Origin: CALWRM01 sp050309765
GTDB lineage: Bacteria > Bacillota > Clostridia > Christensenellales > UBA1750
Direction: 5' to 3'
Assembly (NCBI GenBank): GCA_050309765.1
Contig: JBNRMU010000068.1
Coordinates: forward strand, 1 to 24,329
DNA: 24,329 bases
Program-made: the position numbers and the translations under genes
Shown here: one piece after another, positions 1 to 6,045 of the stretch
How positions within the stretch are numbered: position 1 is the stretch's first letter
Layout of the letters: the number at the start of each line of letters is the position of its first letter
The notes under the pieces: model-generated
Seen by the model: only the letters and a program-made list of their open reading frames with translations
What the model was told of the DNA's origin: nothing
Databases searched by the model: none

Positions 1-188
1 GCGCGAAATTCTTTCCCTGTCCTTTTGCTAACGCAGGGGACTTTTCTGCGAACGGCTCCAAAGGCGCATCTTCATCCGTCCCGACCCCTGAAACGGGCTT
101 GCAGCCGGCGACCCGTTCTCTCTTGCAGGGGCATGAAATGGGACGATTACTCTTCCTTCCTCACAGCCGTTTGGCGCTTATCTCAGCG
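1..188 (-). promoter_or_regulatory. T-box leader RNA, cut by the window edge
   Basis: Reading the minus strand from about 188 down to 1, the order of elements fits a T-box riboswitch, which senses uncharged tRNA to control a tRNA synthetase, amino acid biosynthesis or transport gene. A short hairpin (GGCGCT/AGCGCC) comes first. Then a stem I base, ACGGCT at 170-165, pairs perfectly with AGCCGT at 57-52. Inside it are GAGGAAGGAAGAGTA, then AGAGAG at 123-118, then a GGGT..GGCTGCAAGCCC distal loop, then GATGAAGATGCGCCTTTGGAG, the usual 3' side of the specifier loop. The anticodon-matching triplet may be GAT (Asp), by analogy with the spacing to CCTTGGAG, but ATG or TGC cannot be excluded. The antiterminator/T-box sequence proper and the controlled gene would lie to the left of position 1. 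Confidence 0.8.
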
Positions 189-195
189 CCCAGCT

Positions 196-225
196 ATTAT
201 AGGCATACTTTTGTGCAAATGTCAA
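196..225 (-). promoter_or_regulatory. Promoter of the T-box transcript
   Basis: On the minus strand a perfect TTGACA (225-220) and a perfect TATAAT (201-196) are separated by 18 bases. The -35 box starts only about 11 bases past the stop codon of the metallophosphoesterase, so the T-box unit begins immediately after that gene, and I see no terminator between them. Confidence 0.88.
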
Positions 226-235
226 CCAAGGCCCG

Positions 236-940
236 TCACCTGGGCTTAAAACGCATATACACGCCGGTGAGCAGCTCCTGGATGTATTCCTTTTGCATGG
301 GCAGGCCCTGCGCCTGCTCGGCAAGATGAACGGCGCGTTCCACGTCGTAGTCCAGGCGGATGTGCGCGGTTTCCAGGGTGGTACCCTCCTCGCGCAGGAT
401 GAAGTACGACGCCTTGGGCACGCGGTCGCAGGGATTGCCGGCGGAACCGGTGTTGATGAGCAGCTTACCCTGGTTCATCACCTGGAAGGGATGGTGACTG
501 TCCGCCATGACGGTGATGTCCGCCTCGCCCACGGCCTCCTGCGCCTGCTGTACGGCCTTGCGGCCGTCGTAGGGCATGACCACGTGGGGAATGGTGAAGC
601 GCCCGTGGTAGCAGCGCACGGTGCGGCCGGCCACGTGCAGGCATAGATCGCGGTTCAGCCCGCGCAGGTATTTGAGCTGTTCCTCGCTCAACTGGGCGCG
701 GAACCAGGGGCCGCCATGGCCCTGGTAATTGCCGGAGACCAGCCGGTCCCAGTTGCCGTACACGGCAGATGTGCATAAGGCACGGATGCCGTCCACGGCC
801 TCGGCGCTGCAGGGGCCTTTGCCCACCATGTCGCCCAGGAAATAGATTTCTTCAATGCCGCGGCGGCGGATATCCTCCGTCACGGCCTCAAGGGCGGGAA
901 GATTGCCGTGTATATCGGCAAAGAAAGCGATCTGCCTCAT
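236..940 (-). CDS. Calcineurin-like metallophosphoesterase (YfcE-like)
   Basis: A 234-residue cytoplasmic protein of the Metallophos_2 type (related to YfcE and diadenosine tetraphosphatase-like enzymes). Visible motifs are D9-I-H11 followed by GNLPALEAV, GD (G36 D37), G-N63-W64-D65, H112, and the terminal INTGSAGNPCDRVPKASY block. Two positions depart from the family pattern: GNH[D/E] reads GNWD, and GHTHxP reads A-D147-S-H-H-P, so one metal-site His is Asp and the usual acid His is Trp. Some subfamilies do tolerate changes at GNH, so activity is plausible but not assured. Its ATG overlaps the TGA of the upstream dehydrogenase gene by four bases (ATGA), indicating translational coupling. Paired with a polyol-phosphate dehydrogenase-like protein, it could dephosphorylate a sugar or polyol phosphate; that is inference. 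Substrate unknown. Confidence 0.85.
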   Translation of the reverse strand: MRQIAFFADIHGNLPALEAVTEDIRRRGIEEIYFLGDMVGKGPCSAEAVDGIRALCTSAVYGNWDRLVSGNYQGHGGPWFRAQLSEEQLKYLRGLNRDLCLHVAGRTVRCYHGRFTIPHVVMPYDGRKAVQQAQEAVGEADITVMADSHHPFQVMNQGKLLINTGSAGNPCDRVPKASYFILREEGTTLETAHIRLDYDVERAVHLAEQAQGLPMQKEYIQELLTGVYMRFKPR

Positions 941-2121
941 GGCGTTTCCTCCAGCGCCTCATATTCGGCGCGCACCATGCGGTGCAGAAGATTGCGCATG
1001 GCAAGGCGCGAGTAGCGCTCCAGGGCGGATTCGATGCCCTCCTCCTCCACAAAGCGGAGGAACATGCGCGTGCGCATATCGTCGTCCGCCGCATAGCGGT
1101 AGGCGTTGGCGATCACGCTGGCTAGAAGCCTGGGATGGCCGCCGTGCTTCAGGCACAAGAGCGCCGGCCCCACCAACCTGTCCTGCGGGCCGACCTTTCG
1201 GGGGGCGTCCGTTCCCAGGGAGGTGAGCGTATACAGCAGAAGGGGATTGTCGATCAGGGCGTAGACGCGCTGGTTCCAATCCTGCATATCCTCACGGGAA
1301 TAACCGTATTCGCCCATCAGGCCTACGGCCGACTCCTCCAACACCCCACGCACAGCGCAGGCGATCTTTTCATCCGCCAGGGCGTCGGAAACGTAGCTGT
1401 AGCCCTTGTGCGCGCCGAGGTAGGCCACTGTGGCATAGGCGGTGTTCACGGTGAACATCTTGCGGTACACCTCGGCCTCGATGCGGCGGCTTTGCCGCAT
1501 GAGGGGAGAAAGGGGCGCTTCCCCACGGAAGGCGCCGATATCCACCGTCATCTGCGAATAATCGCTCACCAGCACGCCCAAAGGGTCGCGCTCTTCCAGG
1601 CTCTGAGGAAGATCGGGACAGGCGACGATCTCCACCGTCTGCACGACGCCCACCTGCTCGCGCAGGTATTCCAGGGCCGCGCCGCCGAGCATGCTTTCCA
1701 GCCTCTGCTCCAGAGCGTCCTTGGCGCCGATATGGTTGATGCAAAGCAGTATGTCCAGAGGTTCGTCGGGCGTTTCCATGGCCTTGCGCGCGATGCACAC
1801 CGCCAGCACCATGGCAACGGAGTCCAGATCGGCCATGTGCACAGCCAGGACCACCAGCGCGCCGCGGCAGCACAACACCTCCGCGATCTCACCCTCGGCG
1901 CTCAGCGGCAGGGCGGTAAAGCCCTTGAACATCTCCGTCTCATAGTAGGTGCGCCGCGCCTTGTAGATGCTGTAGATACCCGCGCGGTTGAGCCGCTCCA
2001 CCCGATCCTGGTCGCTGTCCACAAAGCAGATCTTGCAGCCTCCGGCCGAAAGAACCTCGGCCACAAAGCCGCGTCCCAGCCTGCCTGCGCCAAAGATCAT
2101 AGCGGTGCGTTGGTCTGCCAT
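937..2121 (-). CDS. Mannitol-1-phosphate 5-dehydrogenase-like protein
   Basis: A 394-residue NAD-dependent long-chain polyol dehydrogenase relative. The N-terminal Rossmann motif is GAGRLGRG at residues 11-18. The C-terminal domain carries the MtlD-like stretch K221-MFTV-N226-TA-Y229-ATVAYLG and the block DAPRKVGPQDRLVGPA (305-320). In MtlD enzymes the catalytic region normally reads K...NTGHA; here Lys and Asn are kept but the His is Tyr, so the reaction may differ from fructose-6-phosphate/mannitol-1-phosphate interconversion. I chose the ATG at 2121 because GGAGG lies 8 bases upstream; an in-frame ATG at 2136 has no Shine-Dalgarno. First gene of a two-gene operon with the metallophosphoesterase, divergent from the ThuA gene. 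Not named mtlD because of the active-site change and the absence of a mannitol PTS nearby. Confidence 0.85.
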   Translation of the reverse strand: MADQRTAMIFGAGRLGRGFVAEVLSAGGCKICFVDSDQDRVERLNRAGIYSIYKARRTYYETEMFKGFTALPLSAEGEIAEVLCCRGALVVLAVHMADLDSVAMVLAVCIARKAMETPDEPLDILLCINHIGAKDALEQRLESMLGGAALEYLREQVGVVQTVEIVACPDLPQSLEERDPLGVLVSDYSQMTVDIGAFRGEAPLSPLMRQSRRIEAEVYRKMFTVNTAYATVAYLGAHKGYSYVSDALADEKIACAVRGVLEESAVGLMGEYGYSREDMQDWNQRVYALIDNPLLLYTLTSLGTDAPRKVGPQDRLVGPALLCLKHGGHPRLLASVIANAYRYAADDDMRTRMFLRFVEEEGIESALERYSRLAMRNLLHRMVRAEYEALEETP

Positions 2122-2181
2122 GTTTCGTGCCTCCATAACGCCTTGAAAACCTCAAAGAGTAATACTTCCACAATTAAATAT

Positions 2182-2210
2182 ATTATACGGTTCGCGTCGA
2201 TGTTTTACAA
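2182..2210 (-). promoter_or_regulatory. Promoter of the dehydrogenase-phosphoesterase operon
   Basis: On the minus strand TTGTAA (2210-2205) and TATAAT (2187-2182) are 17 bases apart, about 60 bases upstream of the chosen start codon. The same TTGTAA-17-TATAAT arrangement precedes the ABC transporter operon at 4883-4911. Confidence 0.65.
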
Positions 2211-2272
2211 GCATCGCAACCAAATATCAACATATTCGGCCTCTCCCGCGCCCGGCAAACGGCCCTGCGCTC

Positions 2273-2302
2273 TTGCTTATCGCGGCGCCGCTTTGGTATA
2301 CT
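2273..2302 (+). promoter_or_regulatory. Promoter of the ThuA-esterase operon
   Basis: TTGCTT (2273-2278) and TATACT (2297-2302) are separated by 18 bases. A leader of about 95 bases follows, with a small hairpin (CCTGC 2331-2335 with GCAGG 2341-2345) and a run of six T at 2358-2363, before the Shine-Dalgarno AGGGAG and the ATG at 2406. The hairpin and T-run are not adjacent, so I do not call a terminator here. Confidence 0.55.
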
Positions 2303-2405
2303 GAAAATATCAAAACGCTATGGTATCCCGCCTGCGTCCGGCAGGGCCTTTGCGCCTTTTTTCGTGCGCGGCAACTACCTAATATAAAGAAAGGGAGCCT
2401 ATCCG

Positions 2406-3056
2406 ATGAAAAAGACCGTGTTCGTTCTCCTGCACGACTACTGGCATCCGCGCAACACCATCGAACCCCTCCTGAAGGAGCTGTTCCCCGCGGACAAGTA
2501 CTTCCTCACCGTGACCGAGGACCCCAACTATCCCACCGCCTACTTCAAGGCGCCGGACCTGCTGGTCAACTTCAAGGACGGCATCGCCAACACCTCCATT
2601 CCCACCACCAACTGGTACAACGAAAACTGGTCCTTCATGGCCCTCATGGCCATCGCTGAGCAGGGCATGGGGTACCTTGCCGTGCACTGCGGCACCGCCA
2701 ACATCCCCGAGGACCATCCCATGTTCACCAAGGTCCTGCGCGCGCGTTTCCTGAATCATCCGCCCATCTGCCCGGTGACCTTTGAGCCCAAGGTGCAGCA
2801 TCCCATTTTGGACGGTGTGGAGTCCTTCACCACGGACGATGAGCACTACAACATCCAGCTTGCGCCGGAGGAAAAGACCTGCATCCTGGCCACCAGCAGC
2901 TCCCAGCACGGCCAGCAGCCCGCCCTTTGGGCCCACGAAATGGGCAAGGGCCGCGTCTGCGGCGTGACTCCCGGACACAGGGAAAACACCCTGCTGCACC
3001 CGATGTATGTGAAGCTGCTCAAAAACGCCGTGGACTGGTGCATCCGCAAGGATTAA
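2406..3056 (+). CDS. ThuA-like family protein
   Basis: A 216-residue protein of the ThuA-like (trehalose utilisation) family, with a class I glutamine amidotransferase-like fold. Typical family features are the G-M-G-Y-L-A-V-H94-C95-G-T-A segment, HPILDGVESF at 132-141, DEH147YN, and the C-terminal GKGRVCGVTPGHRE followed by H198-P. There is no signal peptide, so it acts in the cytoplasm. ThuA and ThuB of rhizobia act together in forming or using 3-keto-trehalose, and ThuA-like domains often occur with DUF1080 proteins in glycoside catabolism; one is encoded at 14554-15354. AGGGAG lies 8 bases before the ATG. It is first in an operon with the esterase gene, 49 bases upstream of it. The precise reaction is unknown. 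Confidence 0.88.
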   Translation: MKKTVFVLLHDYWHPRNTIEPLLKELFPADKYFLTVTEDPNYPTAYFKAPDLLVNFKDGIANTSIPTTNWYNENWSFMALMAIAEQGMGYLAVHCGTANIPEDHPMFTKVLRARFLNHPPICPVTFEPKVQHPILDGVESFTTDDEHYNIQLAPEEKTCILATSSSQHGQQPALWAHEMGKGRVCGVTPGHRENTLLHPMYVKLLKNAVDWCIRKD

Positions 3057-3071
3057 GGCGCAGCGCAATAT

Positions 3072-3091
3072 CTACATATAGCTACATATAG
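3072..3091 (+). repeat. Tandem 10-bp direct repeat
   Basis: CTACATATAG occurs twice head to tail between the ThuA and esterase genes, directly before the esterase Shine-Dalgarno. It may be a replication-slippage duplication; the extra copy sets the spacing between the two genes but has no evident function. Confidence 0.7.
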
Positions 3092-3105
3092 AAAGGAAGC
3101 CTGCC

Positions 3106-4173
3106 ATGCCAACCTCATACGATCCTTTTGCGCTCAAAAACCTGCGCATCCTCGGCCGCATCGGCGAAAAAAAACCGCTGCACCTGTACTGGACCGGCAG
3201 CGGGATAGAGATGATCCTCCGCGGCAGCGAGCTTTCCGTGGAGCTGGAAGCGGATTACGACGATCTGGAGCCCTGGATCAGCCTGATGATCAACGGCAAG
3301 CTCGTCTCCCGCCAGATGCTGCCCAAGGGTCGCTATGTGCTGCCGCTGGTGCGCGGCCTGGACAAGACCCGGCCCCACCATATCTTCCTATATAAAGAGA
3401 GCCAGGCCATGCCCACGGACAAAAACAGCGGCGTCCTTGTGCATGCGATCCGCTTTGACGGCGAGCTGGATCCCCTGCCCGCGCCCAAATGCCGCCTGGA
3501 GTTCATCGGCGACAGCCTCACCAGCGCCGAGGGCTGCATGGGCGGCCCCGAGGACAGCGAGTGGCGGCCCGTCTGGTTCGGCGGCGCCATGGGCTATCCC
3601 TGGCAGACGGCTCGCCTGCTGGAAGGCGAGGCGCGCGTGCTTTCCCAAAGCGGCTGGGGCGTGCGCTCCTCCTGGGACAACGATCCCGCCTGCAACATGC
3701 CAGCCTACTACCAGCAGGTCTGCGGCGTGGTGCCGGACGGCGGCATCGGCGGCGACGGCGCGGCGCACGACTTTTCCTCTTGGGTACCGGACGCGGTGCT
3801 GTGCGCGTTGGGCGCCAACGACATGGGCGCCATGGGCAATCCTCCCCGCACCGACCCGGCGACGGGCGTCACCTTCAAGCAGAGCAAGGACGACATCAAC
3901 CCGTTGCTCAAGGATATGGTCGCTTTCCTGTACAAGCTGCGCCGGCTGAACCCAAGCTCCAGGCTGTTCTGGCTGCGCTTCGGCGACAGAGGGCTGCTGA
4001 CGGAGCTGATCGGGCGCGCGGTGGAGCAGTACAAGGCCGAATCTGGCGACGGGGATTGCTCCCTGCTCGACCTTCCGCCGATGCAGGCCACGGGCGCGCG
4101 CAACCATCCGGGCCTGGATGTGCACAGCGCGCAGGCGCAGGCCCTGGCCGAAAAGCTGCGCGTGCTGCTTTAG
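3106..4173 (+). CDS. CE2-like SGNH/GDSL esterase
   Basis: A 355-residue protein with the two-part layout of carbohydrate esterase family 2: an N-terminal beta-rich domain (about 15-120) and a C-terminal SGNH hydrolase domain (about 128-355). Catalytic blocks are G-D-S137-L-T (block I), S-G-W-G with G183 (block II), G-A-N238-D (block III) and N-H334-P-G-L-D-V-H (block V). The Asp normally three residues before the block V His is absent (A331); CE2 enzymes are known that rely on a Ser-His dyad. Such enzymes remove acetyl or other acyl groups from sugars. No signal peptide is present, so the substrate would be imported or intracellular. AAGGA precedes the ATG by 8 bases. Second gene after ThuA; no clear terminator follows, and the tRNA-Ser promoter begins about 50 bases later. 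Confidence 0.83.
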   Translation: MPTSYDPFALKNLRILGRIGEKKPLHLYWTGSGIEMILRGSELSVELEADYDDLEPWISLMINGKLVSRQMLPKGRYVLPLVRGLDKTRPHHIFLYKESQAMPTDKNSGVLVHAIRFDGELDPLPAPKCRLEFIGDSLTSAEGCMGGPEDSEWRPVWFGGAMGYPWQTARLLEGEARVLSQSGWGVRSSWDNDPACNMPAYYQQVCGVVPDGGIGGDGAAHDFSSWVPDAVLCALGANDMGAMGNPPRTDPATGVTFKQSKDDINPLLKDMVAFLYKLRRLNPSSRLFWLRFGDRGLLTELIGRAVEQYKAESGDGDCSLLDLPPMQATGARNHPGLDVHSAQAQALAEKLRVLL

Positions 4174-4223
4174 GACAAATCCTTTGCGCCCGACAAAAAT
4201 GCTGGAAAATACCGACCACTCTC

Positions 4224-4252
4224 TTGACAAGCCAAAGTGCGGTTGATATACT
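4224..4252 (+). promoter_or_regulatory. Promoter of tRNA-Ser
   Basis: TTGACA (4224-4229), 17 bases, TATACT (4247-4252), about 43 bases before the mature tRNA 5' end. One base from consensus, as expected for a strongly expressed stable RNA gene. Confidence 0.88.
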
Positions 4253-4295
4253 GTCTAAGTGCCGCAAAGCGCGGCATCCATAGGGCACATGGCTT

Positions 4296-4386
4296 GGAGA
4301 GATGGCTGAGTGGTCTAAGGCGCACGACTGGAAATCGTGTGAACGTTGATAGCGTTCCCTGGGTTCAAATCCCAGTCTCTCCGCCA
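4296..4386 (+). tRNA. tRNA-Ser (anticodon GGA)
   Basis: A complete class II tRNA. The acceptor arms GGAGAGA (4296-4302) and TCTCTCC (4376-4382) pair, with discriminator G4383 and an encoded CCA (4384-4386). The D arm contains GGCTGAGTGG; the anticodon stem is CACGA/TCGTG with loop CTGGAAA and anticodon GGA at 4330-4332; a long variable arm follows; the T arm reads CTGGGTTCAAATCCCAG. It reads UCC and UCU serine codons. It is flanked by its own promoter and terminator. Confidence 0.97.
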
Positions 4387-4388
4387 AA

Positions 4389-4422
4389 CGGCAACCTCGA
4401 AAGAGGTTGCCGTCTTTGTCTT
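4389..4422 (+). terminator. Intrinsic terminator of tRNA-Ser
   Basis: A perfect 10-bp stem, CGGCAACCTC (4389-4398) with GAGGTTGCCG (4403-4412), a GAAA tetraloop, and then TCTTTGTCTT. It begins two bases after the tRNA CCA. Confidence 0.92.
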
Positions 4423-4882
4423 ATATCTGCTGGTACTCCTGTGGAAGGCCGCGGTTATATACTGTCTGTAATGTTTGCATTTTCTTGCCAGATCAACTGT
4501 TTTTAGTCGCGTATATACATCTTTATATACCAAAATAAATGACCTTTTAAACAAAAATCGGTCCAATAAAATGTATAATTAACCCTAAAAAAAAGAGTGC
4601 ATTCCTTTGGGCGTAACCGTTTCAAAATGTTCGTTAATATAACTTTTCGCTGTGCCCCGATAGTTTTTTAACAAAAAACACGCCTAGTTTGTGAACGCGT
4701 GTGCATGGTTTTCCGGCAAATGCAACCAATTTCAACAGTAATAATATTTATGTTTTTATATTTATTTTATTATAATTATATTAAATCACTAATAATTCCT
4801 GCCAAAAAGAATTTTCGATTAAGATTTGTGTAATGTTGCGAAAATTGCCAGCTCTTTTTTTAATATTTTTTGAAATTTTCTC
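4423..4882. other. AT-rich gene-free region
   Basis: About 460 bases between the tRNA terminator and the importer promoter with no supportable gene. Base composition falls sharply compared with the GC-rich genes on both sides; the densest AT stretch is about 4738-4797. Structures seen are an A/T inverted repeat near 4663-4679 (GTTTTTT and AAAAAAC, 3-base centre) and a weak CACGC/GCGTG pair near 4679-4704. It may act as an UP element or a binding region for the promoter at 4883-4911, or may be a remnant of an insertion; nothing decides between these. Confidence 0.6.
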
Positions 4883-4911
4883 TTGTAAGATGCTGGCCAT
4901 GATGATATAAT
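4883..4911 (+). promoter_or_regulatory. Promoter of the sugar ABC importer operon
   Basis: TTGTAA (4883-4888), 17 bases, TATAAT (4906-4911), with A/T-rich DNA immediately upstream that could boost activity. The predicted transcript starts near 4918 and has a leader of about 95 bases. Confidence 0.75.
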
Positions 4912-4920
4912 CCTTTTACA

Positions 4921-4961
4921 GTGTGGTACATATCGGCTGCTGTTATCGGTCGATACCCCAC
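4921..4961 (+). other. Stem-loop at the 5' end of the importer mRNA
   Basis: GTGTGG (4921-4926) can pair with CCCCAC (4956-4961) with one mismatch, continuing as TATCG (4931-4935) with CGATA (4951-4955) across a 4-base bulge. It sits at the predicted transcript start, where such a hairpin could protect the mRNA. It is too small for any riboswitch class I know. Confidence 0.4.
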
Positions 4962-5013
4962 GCAAAAGGGCTATATTGATACGTATTTATTCGGTAGAAT
5001 TGGAGGAGAAGCG

Positions 5014-6015
5014 ATGTCTAGCACGACCTTGTCAGACGCTACAAAGCGCGCCATTAAAAAGAAAAAAGGCTGGGGAAGCGGCGAGCTCAAACGCCATATC
5101 GCATTCTTTACCATGCTGATTCCCGGCCTGGTATTCATGTTCTGTTTCAACTACCTGCCCATGCCGGCCATTGTGATGGCATTTCAGGATTACAAACTGA
5201 TGATGCCCCCTCCCGGCTCCTTTGTGCAGAACAAATTCATCTACACGCTGCTGCACAACAGCTTTGTGGGCTTCAACAACTTCCAGTTCCTGTTCACCTC
5301 CAAGGACGCCGCGATCTTCCTGCGCAACACCATCGGATACAACCTCCTGTTCATGTTCGTTGGTCTGTTCTTCTCCGTGGGTATCGCCATCGGTGTCAAC
5401 GAGCTGAGCCAGCGTTTCCTGGCCAAGCTCTATCACACCATCCTTTTCCTCCCGTACTTCCTGTCCTGGATCATCGTAACGTATGTTCTGTACGCTCTGA
5501 TCTCCACCAACGGTGTGTTCAACAAGCTGGCCGTTTCCATGGGCCATGAGGCGAGCAACCTGTACGCGGAAACAAGGGCATGGCCCATCATCTTCCTGGT
5601 TGCAAACCTCTGGAGGTATTCGGGCAACAACTCCATCATCTATCTTGCCACCATCACCGGCTTTGACCAGCAGCTTTACGAGGCTGCTGCCATCGACGGC
5701 GCCGGCAAGTTCCGTCAGTTCCAGCACATCACCCTCCCGCTGCTCATCCCCACGATCGTGCTTTTGCAGATCCTGGCCGTGGGCCGCATCATGAATGGCG
5801 ACTTCGATATGTTCTACTCCCTGCCCAACGGCTCGGGTACCATCCGCGAAGCCACGCTGACCATCGATGTGTATGTGTACAACGCCCTGAAGTCCGGCGT
5901 TCAGCTGGGTCTTCCCGCCGCAGCCGGTCTGTTCCAGTCCATTATCGGCTTGGTCATGGTCTTGACCACCAACGCCATCGTGAACAAGGTACAGCCCGAT
6001 ATGGCGATGTTCTAA
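5014..6015 (+). CDS. Sugar ABC transporter permease, LplB type
   Basis: A 333-residue inner-membrane permease of the CUT1 subfamily close to LplB/YteP. It has about six hydrophobic segments (roughly 29-51, 104-129, 140-163, 189-213, 243-260, 298-322), the LplB-type NYLPMPAIVMAFQDYK segment (46-61), and the EAA loop EAAAIDGAG..ITLP at 223-242, which contacts the ATPase. GGAGGAG ends 5 bases before the ATG at 5014; a GTG in the same frame at 4921 has no ribosome site and lies at the predicted transcript start, so I rejected it. The second permease gene starts 30 bases downstream. This family usually carries oligosaccharides or glycosides and borrows an MsmX-type ATPase encoded elsewhere; none is in the window. 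Confidence 0.93.
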   Translation: MSSTTLSDATKRAIKKKKGWGSGELKRHIAFFTMLIPGLVFMFCFNYLPMPAIVMAFQDYKLMMPPPGSFVQNKFIYTLLHNSFVGFNNFQFLFTSKDAAIFLRNTIGYNLLFMFVGLFFSVGIAIGVNELSQRFLAKLYHTILFLPYFLSWIIVTYVLYALISTNGVFNKLAVSMGHEASNLYAETRAWPIIFLVANLWRYSGNNSIIYLATITGFDQQLYEAAAIDGAGKFRQFQHITLPLLIPTIVLLQILAVGRIMNGDFDMFYSLPNGSGTIREATLTIDVYVYNALKSGVQLGLPAAAGLFQSIIGLVMVLTTNAIVNKVQPDMAMF

Positions 6016-6045
6016 TAACCATTCACAGAAAGGGGGCATACACAA

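Noticed and set aside
2122..2136. N-terminal five-residue extension of the MtlD-like protein
   Set aside because: The ATG at 2136 lacks a ribosome site, and the GGAGG that serves the ATG at 2121 lies inside this extension.
4612..4625. Catabolite-response-element-like sequence (CGTAACCGTTTCAA)
   Set aside because: It misses two of the conserved positions (first T and the C near the end) and lies about 270 bases upstream of the importer -35 box, so the match is too weak and too distant.
4296..4882. Genomic island or prophage integrated at tRNA-Ser
   Set aside because: No integrase and no repeat of the tRNA 3' end is visible in the window. The tRNA has its own intact promoter and terminator, and the genes that follow look like ordinary chromosomal ones.
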